Below are positions 44,501-54,900 of a DNA stretch of 64,000 nucleotides, piece by piece. The notes below the pieces were generated by a model. That model worked only from the letters and a program-made list of their open reading frames with translations, had not been told where the DNA came from and searched no databases. A program made the position numbers and the translations under genes. Source of the DNA: Folioceros fuciformis (taxonomy: Eukaryota > Anthocerotophyta > Anthocerotopsida > Anthocerotales); contig JBNGIO010004611.1 of assembly GCA_049999805.1 (NCBI GenBank), forward strand, positions 44,330 to 108,329. Reading direction: 5' to 3'. The stretch's first letter is position 1, and each line of letters starts with the position of its first letter.

Positions 44501-46404
44501 ATTCATCATGTTGCTTAGATAATTTTTTGCTGAGTTCCTCACCTGAAACAAACTGTCTACGGTTCTAGAGGTAGAAATGGATAACCTATGCAAAATCAAA
44601 GCTTGTTAAAACAGTACCTGAAAGTCTGTTGACCCTAGCCTGAGCTTCTGCTCGTTCAGTAACACCAGAGACAAAAGTAATGTCCACCTCTAACGGTGTC
44701 TTCCCTGTAATCTGTAAACCGGCAAATGGTAGCAGACAGAGCAGGACTAGTTTAGAACAAGACACTTACACTTACTGTGCTGGTTGACTTAGAAAGCATG
44801 TGAAGACCCAAAATACTTGCTTGCTGCATACGACCACGACCAACCTGGAAGATAGCCGTATTGGATGCGCGATGCACTTCGTTAGGAAGTTGTAAGCGCC
44901 CATTTGTTTCGACCTGATATCAGACATGTTGTGAAGGCCATCCAGATTCTAAACAGCAAAAGCTCGTTCAGGCGCAACAAGGAGCAAGCTTCAGTGGCTG
45001 TTATTATACCTGTTCGTGCAACACTCCCAAAATAAGCTGCGTAAAATTGTGCATGTGATTAGTAGCTAGACCCGCGTAATTTATGACCGATGCATCCTGT
45101 CACATACAGGAGTTCACAATCAGCGATGTAATAACTCGGTCACACCTCTAAGATTCAAAAGGACTAGTCACATTCCCCTACTGCCGTCGAGTGGAAGCAT
45201 TATAACAGAAGTTCTCTCACCAACGATGAGCCTGAGATCACAAATACGCAGGGCTAAACTCCATCACCTGTACCTTCTGCTGGATATGCAGTTCCCAGTC
45301 GTTGATTTCTTTGGAGGAACCAGAGACAGCAGGGCCGCCGTGCTCATCTCCCTGCCTAGGCCACAGATTCAAGGTGCCTCCTTGTTCATCGTGAATATAA
45401 AAAAACAATGAGCTGAAGCTTTCCTCCCTGAACAGGACAGGTATGTCACCTCCAACACCTGATTGAACAGTTTTTCAGGTAGTGACAGGTGATCAGGCCA
45501 CACACAATACCTCAGACCTTCGACCTTGATGCGGGCAGCCCAGTCACCACCATACCCTGCCCCCGATTCCAAGCTTTTTATGAAGGATGTAGAAAGTAAC
45601 GTAGCCTTATCTACCAATTCCTGCTCCATTCCCCCAGAAAAGGTCATAGTTACATCTACAGCAAACACTTCGTGCACCAGCACAAAATGGCAAACCTCCT
45701 GACTTGCAGAGGGGAAACCCACAAGTTGCACACATACCTGATGCCCATACGTGATACCATCATGCTTTAACCATCCATATCTCTCTAATCCATCAGATTC
45801 CTCACACGTATGTCGTAGAGAAAACTGGCCATCTTTTATTCCAACCCACATCAAGCCAACCAACAACGATTTCGGGGACCTGAATTGCCCCACCATCAGG
45901 ACGATAAATGTCGGGAATGGGCCATGCTGCAAAGAAATTACGCATTAAAACCGGCCGCCTGCAGAGACACCAACCTGGTGCGAAGGCCGAAGTAAAGATG
46001 TGGTCGATAAGTGCCCCAGAACAGCCGTTCCCGATGCTCACCTTTAAACTGCCACATGGTTGCAGGACTCAGCACAAAATTTGCAGCTGTGCAAATCACA
46101 GCAGGATCAGCATTAGTTCACCATCTGTACTGACCTGTGGTAGATCTGCGACTCTCTCTGCTGGCAGCGGTGTAATTGCTGTAACTTCTGGTGCACCATG
46201 GATACCCGAAAACCAGGATTTCACAGACGTCCTCAATGCCAGCACGATTAGCGAGGCCAAAATCCCGTACATTGGAATTTTGATGTAGGCAGGGCGCTGC
46301 TTGGCAGCCTTAGGTGGTCTTCTAGGGAGCTTTGTCTGTCCAGACTGCGATGCAGCACCCTTGACGGGCCTGCGCTGCTTCATGGTGCCTTCCCCGTGAT
46401 CCAT
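41546..46404 (-). CDS. GCS1: Processing alpha-glucosidase I (GH63), many exons
   Basis: ER type II membrane enzyme that removes the outermost glucose from the N-glycan precursor. Exon 1 (from 46404) encodes a basic cytosolic tail ('[14 protein letters not shown]') and a membrane anchor ('[17 protein letters not shown]'). Luminal GH63 blocks follow on the minus strand through many exons: '[19 protein letters not shown]' (about 45985-46045), '[13 protein letters not shown]' (about 45738-45932), '[18 protein letters not shown]' (about 45470-45690), '[14 protein letters not shown]' (about 44190-44300), '[18 protein letters not shown]' (about 43905-43990), '[14 protein letters not shown]' (about 43640-43680), '[19 protein letters not shown]' (about 43240-43370), '[19 protein letters not shown]' (about 42890-42975), '[19 protein letters not shown]' (about 41900-42000) and the end '[20 protein letters not shown]' (41546-41690). 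All family landmarks appear in order. Exon borders were not all resolved. The symbol follows Arabidopsis GCS1/KNOPF. Confidence 0.92.
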
Positions 46405-46664
46405 AACCCAATTCTCACACCTTCGAGTCTGGAGCGAGATGCTGAGGTTTATAACAAGTCATCACGCAGCACTGCATGCAGCGTGCGTCTTCTCACGATT
46501 TGCCATGTGTCCAGGCTAAACCCAGGATGCATGGGACCTCTAAAACCCCAGGCCCTAGTGCGTGAAGTCTGGCTGTTTGGAAGTTTCCTTTTCGAGGTCA
46601 CTCAATTGTCAGGGGGATCGGGCACGTGACGAGCCTCCTCGTTGACTGAGGGGCGTTGGTATCG
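46405..46664. promoter_or_regulatory. 260-bp divergent promoter region, GCS1 (-) and BLOS2-like (+)
   Basis: Only 260 bp separate the two start codons, so the two 5' leaders are short or overlap and the core promoter is probably bidirectional. No clear TATA box is visible. Confidence 0.5.
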
Positions 46665-47423
46665 ATGGTGGCCCAAGACGGGGAGGCTCCTGCGGATGAC
46701 AAACCGGGAGAAGGAGCAGCAGGGTGTAAGGACCAGAATTTTGATCCTCACGGGTCGTCCTCGAAGGATCCAGGAACTGCGACCTCCGTGGTGGAGACTG
46801 CATCGATCGCGGGAGAAGTGACCGATGTCTGTCCAGCTTTGAAAGCGAGACAGGGCGGAGAGCCTGCTGCTGTGACAGATGGAGGATCAGGGGGCAGTGG
46901 CAGGGAGGGAGACGTAGCTCGTGATGCGAGCAGTGGGGAGAAGCCAGGAGGTGAGAGTAACTCAAGTCCCGTGTCCGATGTTCCAGATGCGAGCCCGCAA
47001 GGGCAGGCAATGGTTAAAGATCTTGAGGCCGAAGGATCATCGGGGAATGTCACCTTAGAGCCCTTGTCTTCTGGAATATCTCCTGACCCTTTCGCAGTGG
47101 CTCTGGAGAGTTTATTTCGGGATGTGACCCAGATCGTGCAAGGAGAATTCCAGCTTGCACACACCGATTACAGGCTCCTGGAGAAGCTCAATCTGCGGGC
47201 GGCTAAGGAGTATGACAATTATGTAGACTTTGCAAATGGCCTTCGAGTATTTGTGGAGCAAGTTAGGGAGAAGCATGACAAGTTCCAGGAGTTTCTCTAC
47301 CAAATCGAAGAAATTGACAGAGAAGTCACGCACCTGGAGGCCCTGGTATCTACCCTGGACAGCTACAGTGGTTCCTTGTATACGAAAGTCATGGCCGCGT
47401 GCAGCGAGCACAAACATCAATAG
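46665..47423 (+). CDS. BLOS2: BLOC-1 subunit 2 (BLOS2)-like protein, intronless
   Basis: Small coiled-coil protein of the BLOC-1 complex, which in plants and animals acts in endosome-to-vacuole/lysosome sorting. The open frame extends to a TTG at 46656, but the first ATG is at 46665, giving 252 residues. Residues 1-135 are a disordered Gly/Ser/Glu/Asp-rich extension. The last about 115 residues match the family: 'LESLFRDVTQIVQGEFQLAH', 'LEKLNLRAAKEYDNYVDFAN', 'GLRVFVEQVREKHDKFQEFL', 'VSTLDSYSGSLYTKV'. The long N-terminal extension is more than the plant BLOS2 proteins that I know. Identification rests on the C-terminal helix pattern. Confidence 0.75.
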   Translation: MVAQDGEAPADDKPGEGAAGCKDQNFDPHGSSSKDPGTATSVVETASIAGEVTDVCPALKARQGGEPAAVTDGGSGGSGREGDVARDASSGEKPGGESNSSPVSDVPDASPQGQAMVKDLEAEGSSGNVTLEPLSSGISPDPFAVALESLFRDVTQIVQGEFQLAHTDYRLLEKLNLRAAKEYDNYVDFANGLRVFVEQVREKHDKFQEFLYQIEEIDREVTHLEALVSTLDSYSGSLYTKVMAACSEHKHQ

Positions 47424-48450
47424 CATACCCAGCAATTGGACACTTCAGCTGTCGGAGTCAAGTTCAGAGAAGTGTGGGTCAGCTGCGTTTCCTGTTTTTT
47501 TTTGTGCTGTCTACAGTTGGAAGTTCGCACTTCCTGCTGCTTGGAAGGGAACCCGTGAAGTTCTCATGGAAATCGTATGCTGTTCGTTCAGGAATCGATG
47601 TGCTCAAAGAGAATGTTCTTGCCTGGAGCCGGGCATGGAACATGGGACTCGAAATTTCATGACATTTTTGTAGCAACAAACTGATCTAAAAGAAATCCTC
47701 GCGTGCTCATCATCTCACAAGTTGTGGGAAAGTAGACTTGCCGTTGAAGATGTGACTCACCCTACTCAAACTAAACAAGCAAGCTCTACGTTCTTTCGGA
47801 TTGAAGAAAGGACGAGAGGGCAGCCTACTAGAGGAGGAGTTATCTGGCCTGCACACATCCCGCCAAACTTTCTCACACACGTTGCAGTCCGACACCAAGG
47901 GCCCCGGACCTGGTGTAGACCCAAAGAATCTCCGACTTGCAAACAATAGGAGAGACACTAACAAAACGCGGTCGCAGCCTGCCAGCCGTTAGGGCAATGC
48001 TTGCCTACATAAGCCACGTGCCCAAGAGCACCACGCAAGGACCGACACGTCTCACCTGCTATACCCACAACCTTGTCGCCGGCAATCCTAATCAGGGCCT
48101 TGTCCCCAGAAAGTCTAATTAGGTCCAAACCTCCACCAGCTGGTCCCTCCTGCCAGTGCTGAAGTAAACTCAGGAAAGCCAGCAAAGGAGATCACCGGGG
48201 CTAGCAACCTCAACTACTAGTAATCCTGGGAATGACTTGCAGCCAAACTCGTGTGTCAGGCCACCATGCGTCGGCAGTACATTCGGGACCCACAAACATA
48301 CGTCGCAATTGTCACCTGCTACAGTCCTCTAACCCGTAAACCCCTTTAATCCTACGCACTAGATCTGTTGTCTGCATGTGAGAAGACTTGTGAACCTTCC
48401 CCCCAGGAAGACTGGGAGAAGTTATTGGGGGCGGAAAGGATGGCAACGGC
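47424..48450. other. Spacer between convergent BLOS2-like and OEP64 genes
   Basis: About 1 kb. The first part should be the 3' untranslated region of the BLOS2-like gene; the last part that of OEP64. I see no convincing gene, repeat or RNA. Confidence 0.5.
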
Positions 48451-50265
48451 CTACTGATACAGAGATTTCTGAAGCACCCTGAGCGCATCCTGTGTGTCTC
48501 TGTTCGTCGGCTCAAGCACCAGCACTTGCTTGTAATCTTCTTCTGCTTCCCTGTAGTAGCCAAGATACTCTCGAGCTCTGCCCCTCCTGAAGTACGCCTT
48601 GACACTCTTCTTGTCAAGAGAGATGGCCTTACTGCAGTCTGCCACCACTTCCTTGAAACTGCCCATTTTCATGTGCGCCATAGCCCTGTTGGTGTAGTAA
48701 CTGGGATTACCACCATCCAGCTTGATTGCCTCGGAGTAGAACTTGACGGCCGTTTGATACTCCTGCTTCTTGAAGGCAGCGTTGCCTTGGTCCTTGGCAG
48801 TTTCTGCACCTTCACTGTTGACGTTGGTGACAGAAGCGACCTCAGGGGCGGAAGCCTGTTCTTGCAGAGTTCCATACACTGCCACGACTGTGTCCAGCAA
48901 CACCTGGTCCGCCCCTGGCCTTGCAAGGAAAGAAACGGATTGAGGAATGCCGTTTATGGATCCCACGGGTACGCTGACCTGCGGGCAGCCCGCCATGCCC
49001 GCTATGGAAAGCAACATGAAAGAGCGGGCCCGGAATTCCTTGAGTGCCGACAACCTGCTGTTCTTCCTGGGAGGGGGGCCGGCGCAAGTGGGCAGCACCA
49101 AAACCACATCGTTCCTAAGCAAAGCAATGAGGGCAGCCTGCACGTCGGTCTTGATCTTCTGGGCAGCCAACAGGCCCTCCTCCTGCACTCCAGCTAGGGC
49201 TGCCTGCACCCGATCAGCAATTCCCGGACCCAACTTGGGACTGACTTCCTTGAGCCACTCCTCGTGGTTGGTCTTAAACTCGTGGGCCTGGAGTAGGACG
49301 AGAGAGTCCCTGAGAGCCTCCAGGGCTGCGAACCCTACATCGCCCTTCCCAGCATCCGCAGATGCCCTGAGAGCAGGAACTTTGTTCGCCAAGTGATCCC
49401 CCACATTAGCGTGGCCCACATTCTGCTTCCCAAACAACTTCTCAATCGTCCTCACCACCACTGCCACATTCCTAGCCTGCGAGGAAAGCGTAATCTTGAA
49501 CAAATCATCGGCCACCACGAATCGCCTGGGCAGCCGGATGTCAGAGTAAGTGGATCCCAGCAAAACCTGCCCCACCAGCCGCAGCGTGAGCGCATCCTTA
49601 GCAAACCATCCCACCGTGTCGAAGCTCTGCGCCATGGGCACCACCCCGACGGTGGAGACGGCCCCGTGCGAGGGTCGGATCCCCAGGATCCCGCAAAACG
49701 CAGCCGGAACCCTGACGCTCCCGCCAGTGTCCGTCCCCAAGGCGAAATCAGCGTGGCCTCCCGCCACAGCCACCGCGGAGCCGGAGGAGGATCCCCCGGG
49801 CACCCGGCCCGGAGCAGCGGGATTATCCGGGGTGCCATAGTGGAAGTTCTCGCCCTGTATGCTGTAGGCCAACTCGTCCATGTGCGTCTTGCCCAGGCAA
49901 CGGGCTCCCGCGTCCACCAGCACCCCGATGGCGTGTGCCGTCCGGAAGGCCGGCTGGTGGGTCTCCCGCCATGCGGGATTGCCGAACCCCGTCACGAAGC
50001 CCTCCACGTCGAAGATGTCCTTGACGGCGAAGGTGAGATTAGTTAGTGGAGGGGGAGCCAGAGGCGGCGCGGGCGGCGGCGGCGGATCCAGCTCCAGGTA
50101 CTGGATGAAGGCGCCGTGCTTCTCCTTGTAGCTCTGGCCGAGCAGATTGCGGCGGAAGAGGTAGATGCCGGCCACCCCGAGCCCCAGTAGCACCCACAGG
50201 TTGGCAGCCATCCTGCCGTGCCGCTGCTCTTCCCCGTCCCCTCTGAGATAGCGCCACAATGACAT
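48451..50265 (-). CDS. OEP64: OEP64/Toc64: amidase-like receptor with C-terminal TPR, intronless
   Basis: Outer-envelope receptor (plastid Toc64 or mitochondrial OM64) that binds Hsp90/Hsp70-delivered preproteins through its TPR domain. The protein has 604 residues. Near residues 20-40 is a hydrophobic anchor ('LWVLLGLGVAGIYLF') followed by 'RRN'. The amidase-signature domain (residues about 80-440) shows 'FAVKDIFDVEG', 'PGGSSSGSAVAVAGG', 'GTDTGGSVRVPAAFCG' and 'QSFDTVGWFAKDA'; Lys and Ser positions of the amidase triad are present as residues, though the plant family is regarded as non-catalytic. The C-terminal three TPR units (about 490-600) include 'AKDQGNAAFKKQEYQTAVKF', 'YYTNRAMAHMKMGSF' and 'KAYFRRGRAREYLGYYREAE'. 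A single exon differs from the multi-exon flowering-plant genes. A second ATG at residue 19 is possible as the true start. Confidence 0.93.
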   Translation of the reverse strand: MSLWRYLRGDGEEQRHGRMAANLWVLLGLGVAGIYLFRRNLLGQSYKEKHGAFIQYLELDPPPPPAPPLAPPPLTNLTFAVKDIFDVEGFVTGFGNPAWRETHQPAFRTAHAIGVLVDAGARCLGKTHMDELAYSIQGENFHYGTPDNPAAPGRVPGGSSSGSAVAVAGGHADFALGTDTGGSVRVPAAFCGILGIRPSHGAVSTVGVVPMAQSFDTVGWFAKDALTLRLVGQVLLGSTYSDIRLPRRFVVADDLFKITLSSQARNVAVVVRTIEKLFGKQNVGHANVGDHLANKVPALRASADAGKGDVGFAALEALRDSLVLLQAHEFKTNHEEWLKEVSPKLGPGIADRVQAALAGVQEEGLLAAQKIKTDVQAALIALLRNDVVLVLPTCAGPPPRKNSRLSALKEFRARSFMLLSIAGMAGCPQVSVPVGSINGIPQSVSFLARPGADQVLLDTVVAVYGTLQEQASAPEVASVTNVNSEGAETAKDQGNAAFKKQEYQTAVKFYSEAIKLDGGNPSYYTNRAMAHMKMGSFKEVVADCSKAISLDKKSVKAYFRRGRAREYLGYYREAEEDYKQVLVLEPTNRDTQDALRVLQKSLYQ

Positions 50266-51341
50266 GCAGCAGAGCAGCCACTGGCTCTGGGCCCGCAGCA
50301 GATCGCTTCCGGCGCCGATGGATCCCTACCCCTGCACACGTCGATCACTGCCTGCCTGCCCACCCGCCGGCCCCGAGCGGCGGCAAGGTGGCGATACTAC
50401 CATCCCCGGATCTTGCGTCCGCAAATATTGCTTCGGCCGACCTTCGTGTTGCTGTATCTACTGTATTTTGCGTGTGAGCGCAAAAACCTAACCAAACTCC
50501 AGCGACTCGGCGTCACTCACAAGACATTACATCACCAGGAGCTTCTCTCGGATGCAATCACGCCTAGCACTCGGACGCTCTTCCTGCCTTCTAGCTCTAC
50601 GCTCTGCGTCCTGAGCCGCCGCCGGCTGCCGAAAGATTCACCGCTCCTCCTCAGGCAGCATACCAGAGCACCTGCAATGACTCCGGCGCCGGCCCGGCTC
50701 GGGTTTACGCTTACATTTCAGGTCCCATTATGACCACCCTCAGATTGCGAAGTGTGCACCCTGGTTGAAGCTGAACCCCAAGCCAAAGCCAAAGCCCAAG
50801 CCCGATGCTGTGAGTTGGACACCAACCCACCGCGCTCCAGTACACCCATGCATGTTTTGCGAGAAAAAGCTCTCTGGCACCCTTGCCGTATCGAGAGGGA
50901 CTAGTTTATGAAAATTATTTAAATATCATTATACTACTGGATGTCAACCACTGAAACTTATCATGGCCGCATGCAAACCTGGAGAGGGCAGGCCCGGGAA
51001 TAGGAGCCGGAGAACGAGGGCTCAACAATGCATAGAAAGGCTGCACTCAGTGTTGGTGCCGGAAGTTGCCACATTCCAAGTTCGATCGGACCATGGAAGG
51101 TGGAGGACTGTCGGCCCGAAGCTACTCGGTCCAGAACTGAACCTGAAGTGGCAGGAGTAGCTTGCAGTTTACTCCAAAGTCTCAAACCTATCACGGCATT
51201 CTTCCTGTAGGTGGCATGTACGCTTTGCCTTGCTCTTGTGACAAAGCGCATCTCGACAAGCAAGCAGTGCAGTGTCGGTGCACGTCATTGAAGCGAGAAG
51301 GGAGCTGAGCCTGGAGCTTGGAGCTTGTGGACGGGCTTGCG
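50266..51341. promoter_or_regulatory. Upstream region shared by OEP64 (-) and TAF7 (+)
   Basis: About 1.1 kb between divergent genes. Near 50760-50815 the plus strand encodes a run of Pro-Lys pairs ('NPKPKPKPKPDA') followed by GTGAG-like sequence, which might be a short exon of an unrecognised gene or just a simple repeat (AAGCCAAAGCC). Otherwise nothing is recognised. Confidence 0.35.
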
Positions 51342-51959
51342 ATGGAAGAGCAGTTCATCCTGCGAGTGCCTCCGGCCCTAGCGGAGCGTTTGGAGCGAGT
51401 CCTGAACGAGGATCCTGCTGCGTTACGCGATGGCTCCATCGACCTCTCCTTCTTGGAAGACGGCAGGACTGGCACGTTTGTCATCGGCGACGATTCTTTC
51501 CCGGCAGCTCTTCTGGATTTGCCCGCGGTTGTGGAATCCTACAAGACCTACGATCACAACGTGCTCATCAAGACGGCTGACGTGGGGCAGATGATTGTGG
51601 TACGGGAGGCGGGGGACGCGGCGCCCGAGACGCACGAGTTCAAGCATGGAATCACGCCTCCCATGCGGGATGCCAGGAGGCGGCGGTTCCGCAAAGACCC
51701 GGACTTGAATCCGGAGCTGGTGCAGCAGGTGGAGAATGATTTGCAGAGCATCCTGGCTGGAGGAACTGCGCGCGACGTGGACGTGGAAGTGGTGGAGCAA
51801 GAGGAGGACGCGGATGATGGCGAGGAGGAGGGCGCGGCATCTCAAGCTGCGCCTGCGTCGACCCCAGCCGACGCCAAGACCCCCGAGCCAGGGACGCAGG
51901 AGGCGGATGGGGATAACGACATGATGGACGAAGACGACGATGACGATGACTACGATTGA
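51342..51959 (+). CDS. TAF7: TFIID subunit TAF7 (TAFII55 domain), intronless
   Basis: Subunit of general transcription factor TFIID that contacts TAF1 and restrains its activity. The open frame begins further upstream with TTG; the first ATG, at 51342 ('MEEQFILRVPP'), fits the family start and gives 205 residues. The TAFII55 N-terminal domain covers residues 1-about 130: 'FILRVPPALAERLERVL', 'DGRTGTFVIGDDSFPAALLD', 'LPAVVESYKTYD', 'LIKTADVGQMIVV', 'HGITPPMRDARRRRFRK'. The rest is acidic and low-complexity and ends in an Asp-rich tail ('MMDEDDDDDDYD'). Confidence 0.95.
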   Translation: MEEQFILRVPPALAERLERVLNEDPAALRDGSIDLSFLEDGRTGTFVIGDDSFPAALLDLPAVVESYKTYDHNVLIKTADVGQMIVVREAGDAAPETHEFKHGITPPMRDARRRRFRKDPDLNPELVQQVENDLQSILAGGTARDVDVEVVEQEEDADDGEEEGAASQAAPASTPADAKTPEPGTQEADGDNDMMDEDDDDDDYD

Positions 51960-54900
51960 TTCAAGCTTCCATCATGTGAGTTACTGGTTGCCACTTTCTG
52001 CTTGCGCTCGAGGTTTATGGAGTTCCTCGTTGCTGGTAGCAACTCACTTGTTCTGCCTTGGTTTTAGGGCTGCAAACTTCCTGCCCTTCTTGCTGGAGCC
52101 TTGGCAAGGAAGGCTTCTGCTTTGATGTGGAATTGACATGCCCAGTGTTTTTCCTTCAATCTCGTATTCAACACTCATCCCTGCTGGAGCCATGGAAGAA
52201 TGTCGACTGATGTGGGATGGATTCTTGCCTCGGTTCTCGATGTGCTGCAGCTCCCTTTAACAGGTACTCGGTAGCTCCACATGGTTGTCATCCTCTTTTC
52301 CAGCTGGAGCTGCTACCCAAATGCGGTGAAAACGAGGAGGTGCACATGTGCAAGTTTTTTGCACTTACTTGAGATGGCAAGTCTTGTTGGCAAGGCTCTG
52401 CTTGGACTGACACTACATTTGTGTCCGGGTCCTGATGCTATTCTAGATTGGATTGATATTCGCTTTCTTCTTAGGAAAGAAGCAAGCAAGAATTGTGTCA
52501 CCGATTTTCTGTTACGGTAACACAAGGCGGAAAGGAAATTGTATCGCAGAATTTTGATCCAGGAAAGTCGGTTCAAGGCTGCCTGGCCCAAGGTAGCCCC
52601 TACAGACGCTCTCCATGAGTCCTTTGTCCTTGCCACCGATGCGCTGACCTGAATCCTTGTGGTATCTTTAAGATTTAGGTGTATGAATCCCCGAGTCTGT
52701 CTGTCGTTATGCCAAGGTTGCGAAAAGCCCTAAAAGGTTGGTTCAGGAGAAGGCAGTCCCAGGTTGCCTCGCCCGATAATGGATATCGCAGACGACTAAT
52801 CGCAGTGCTGAACCCATGTCCCGTCGGTGCTGGTCAAAAATTTCTCTGATCCCATTCCAGGTTTGTGATATTTTCAGGAGTAGGATATATATCTCTGATA
52901 TTTTTTCCGGGTGGAACGTAGGAAACATCCGTCATTTCACACATGGTCCACTTTTTCATATGTGAACTGTGCCACGTGCGCAGACGGCGCGTCTAGGGTA
53001 TCTGTGTAGGCTGGTGGTTGTTTGCTGAGTCGTCAACAAGCGTTCCAAAGACGGTTGCATCATTTTCCATGCGAAGTCGGTGTCGCTAGTGTGTGCTTCA
53101 CCGCTTGCTGTCGCAGACACGGCAGACAGTCACGAGATATGGTTGTTGCCGTGAGATCTTGATTCTGAGTCACGGTCGAGTGGGCGAAGACACGAATGCT
53201 GTAGCTAGTACGACTGACGTCTTATTGACGACGCATGTTGATGACAGCTATTCATGCCAGTAACACTTAGTTATCTATATTCTTCTCCAGTGTTGCCGTC
53301 CAAACACTGTAGGACTGGAAATTGGCCAGCAATCGCACACTCCACAAGGCTTGGCCAGTGACTGCGGGAGATTTCAACCCCGCCTAACCTTTTATATTAC
53401 AGAGCTGCTTGACAGCCCGAGTGTAGTCTCCACCGATGGTCTTCTTTTATTCTACAAAACTGGACTGACAACACCTGTACAAGTCCTGTCTGTATACCTC
53501 GCTTGCCTTGTTCGGAAGGCAGTATGCGCGATTGCTGGAGAAGTGCGGAAAGGACAGCGAGAAGCATTCACTGTGTCCACATCTAACATCACTGAAACAA
53601 AGACTGCGCATGGGAAAACATGGTCCACGAATAGGTACGACAAAGAAGCAACCTCCATTCTAGTTCTGTACAACTATGGTGCTGAATTTTCCAGCTGGAT
53701 CAGGCCTTTTGCACGCTTGCAGACAGGCGTCTTTGCAATCCTGCCATCGACCAACACGCACACAGGTCAGGAGGCTCGATCCACGCACACATGCCTACCA
53801 AATCCTTGATCACGCAATGCTATGTACCCTCATGGTGCAGTGTGCAAGCTGAGCAGAGTAATTGCTTGGTTTCCAGGCATGAAATACCTGGTAGGCAGAA
53901 GTGGAGTTGGCATGCTGACTCGCTCGCTCACACGCAGCAGCACACCCTGTTTCGCAGGCGTCCTCCACACTGATGTAGCAACAGGTTGCATCCCCCTGCG
54001 TCGCCATGCTCTGGTTGCAAAGTCCTTCAACCTATGACCGGCATACTGCCAGTGAGCTCTTCCTGAACAACCCCGGACTACGCACAAGAGGAAGCAACGC
54101 CGATCCCGACCCCGACTCGTACCTGAGCAAAAACTCTAATCGTATGCCGTCCCGCTTGCTCCAAGGCCGTTATACCTTTCACCGCAATGCGTCGGTAGTC
54201 CAACATGGTTCCCGTGGCTAACACAATGCGGCTGCAGCGCACTCCCGCAATCGAAGCCGCCGTGTTCGCACTACTCCTCAAACTCTAACTCTCTCTGAGC
54301 GTCAGAACACTCAAGGCCTCCTCCCAGACGAAGCTTTATCCGCAAAATTCTCCCATGCCACGCCGCCTCATCCGATGGCCGAACCACACCACCGCACCAC
54401 GGCACGGCACGGCCTGAGCCGATCCGAGACACCAAAATGCGTGCGTACGAAATGAAGCAGCAACGAATCAGCCGCAATTAACACCGCAGCCGCCTCCTTC
54501 CGCTCCGAAGCCGATCAAATTGCCACTCCACTACTCTACTGTCAATGGCGCCAGTTCCCGCCCGGCGCGATTGCACTCTCCACAACTGCAGCCTAGCCTG
54601 ACGTATCCTAGCCTAGCGTAGCCTAGCAGCAGCAGTTCCTGCCGCCCTAGCCTCCCCAACGCTCCTCTCTCGCAGGCACACGGAGACGCAGAGGTGGAGG
54701 TGGAGCTGGAGCTGGAACTGGAGAGGAGCCAGAGCCAGAGCGGGAGCCGCAGCTTCAAGTCCTCCCACACTCCCCCTCGACCTCTCCCGCACTGGAGCTC
54801 GGCACGCCACAGCCAGATGCGATCCCAGGAGCACACACAAGGGGGACCAGTGTGTGCATCTCCCGCGCTTAAGAAGAGGAAAAGTGTGAAGCGCGCTCCA

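Noticed and set aside
48526-49197. 223-residue plus-strand frame
   Set aside because: Antisense of the OEP64 coding region, which has clear amidase and TPR motifs.
53351-53809. 152-residue plus-strand frame
   Set aside because: No start context, no recognisable domain and no splice support; kept as unannotated intergenic DNA.
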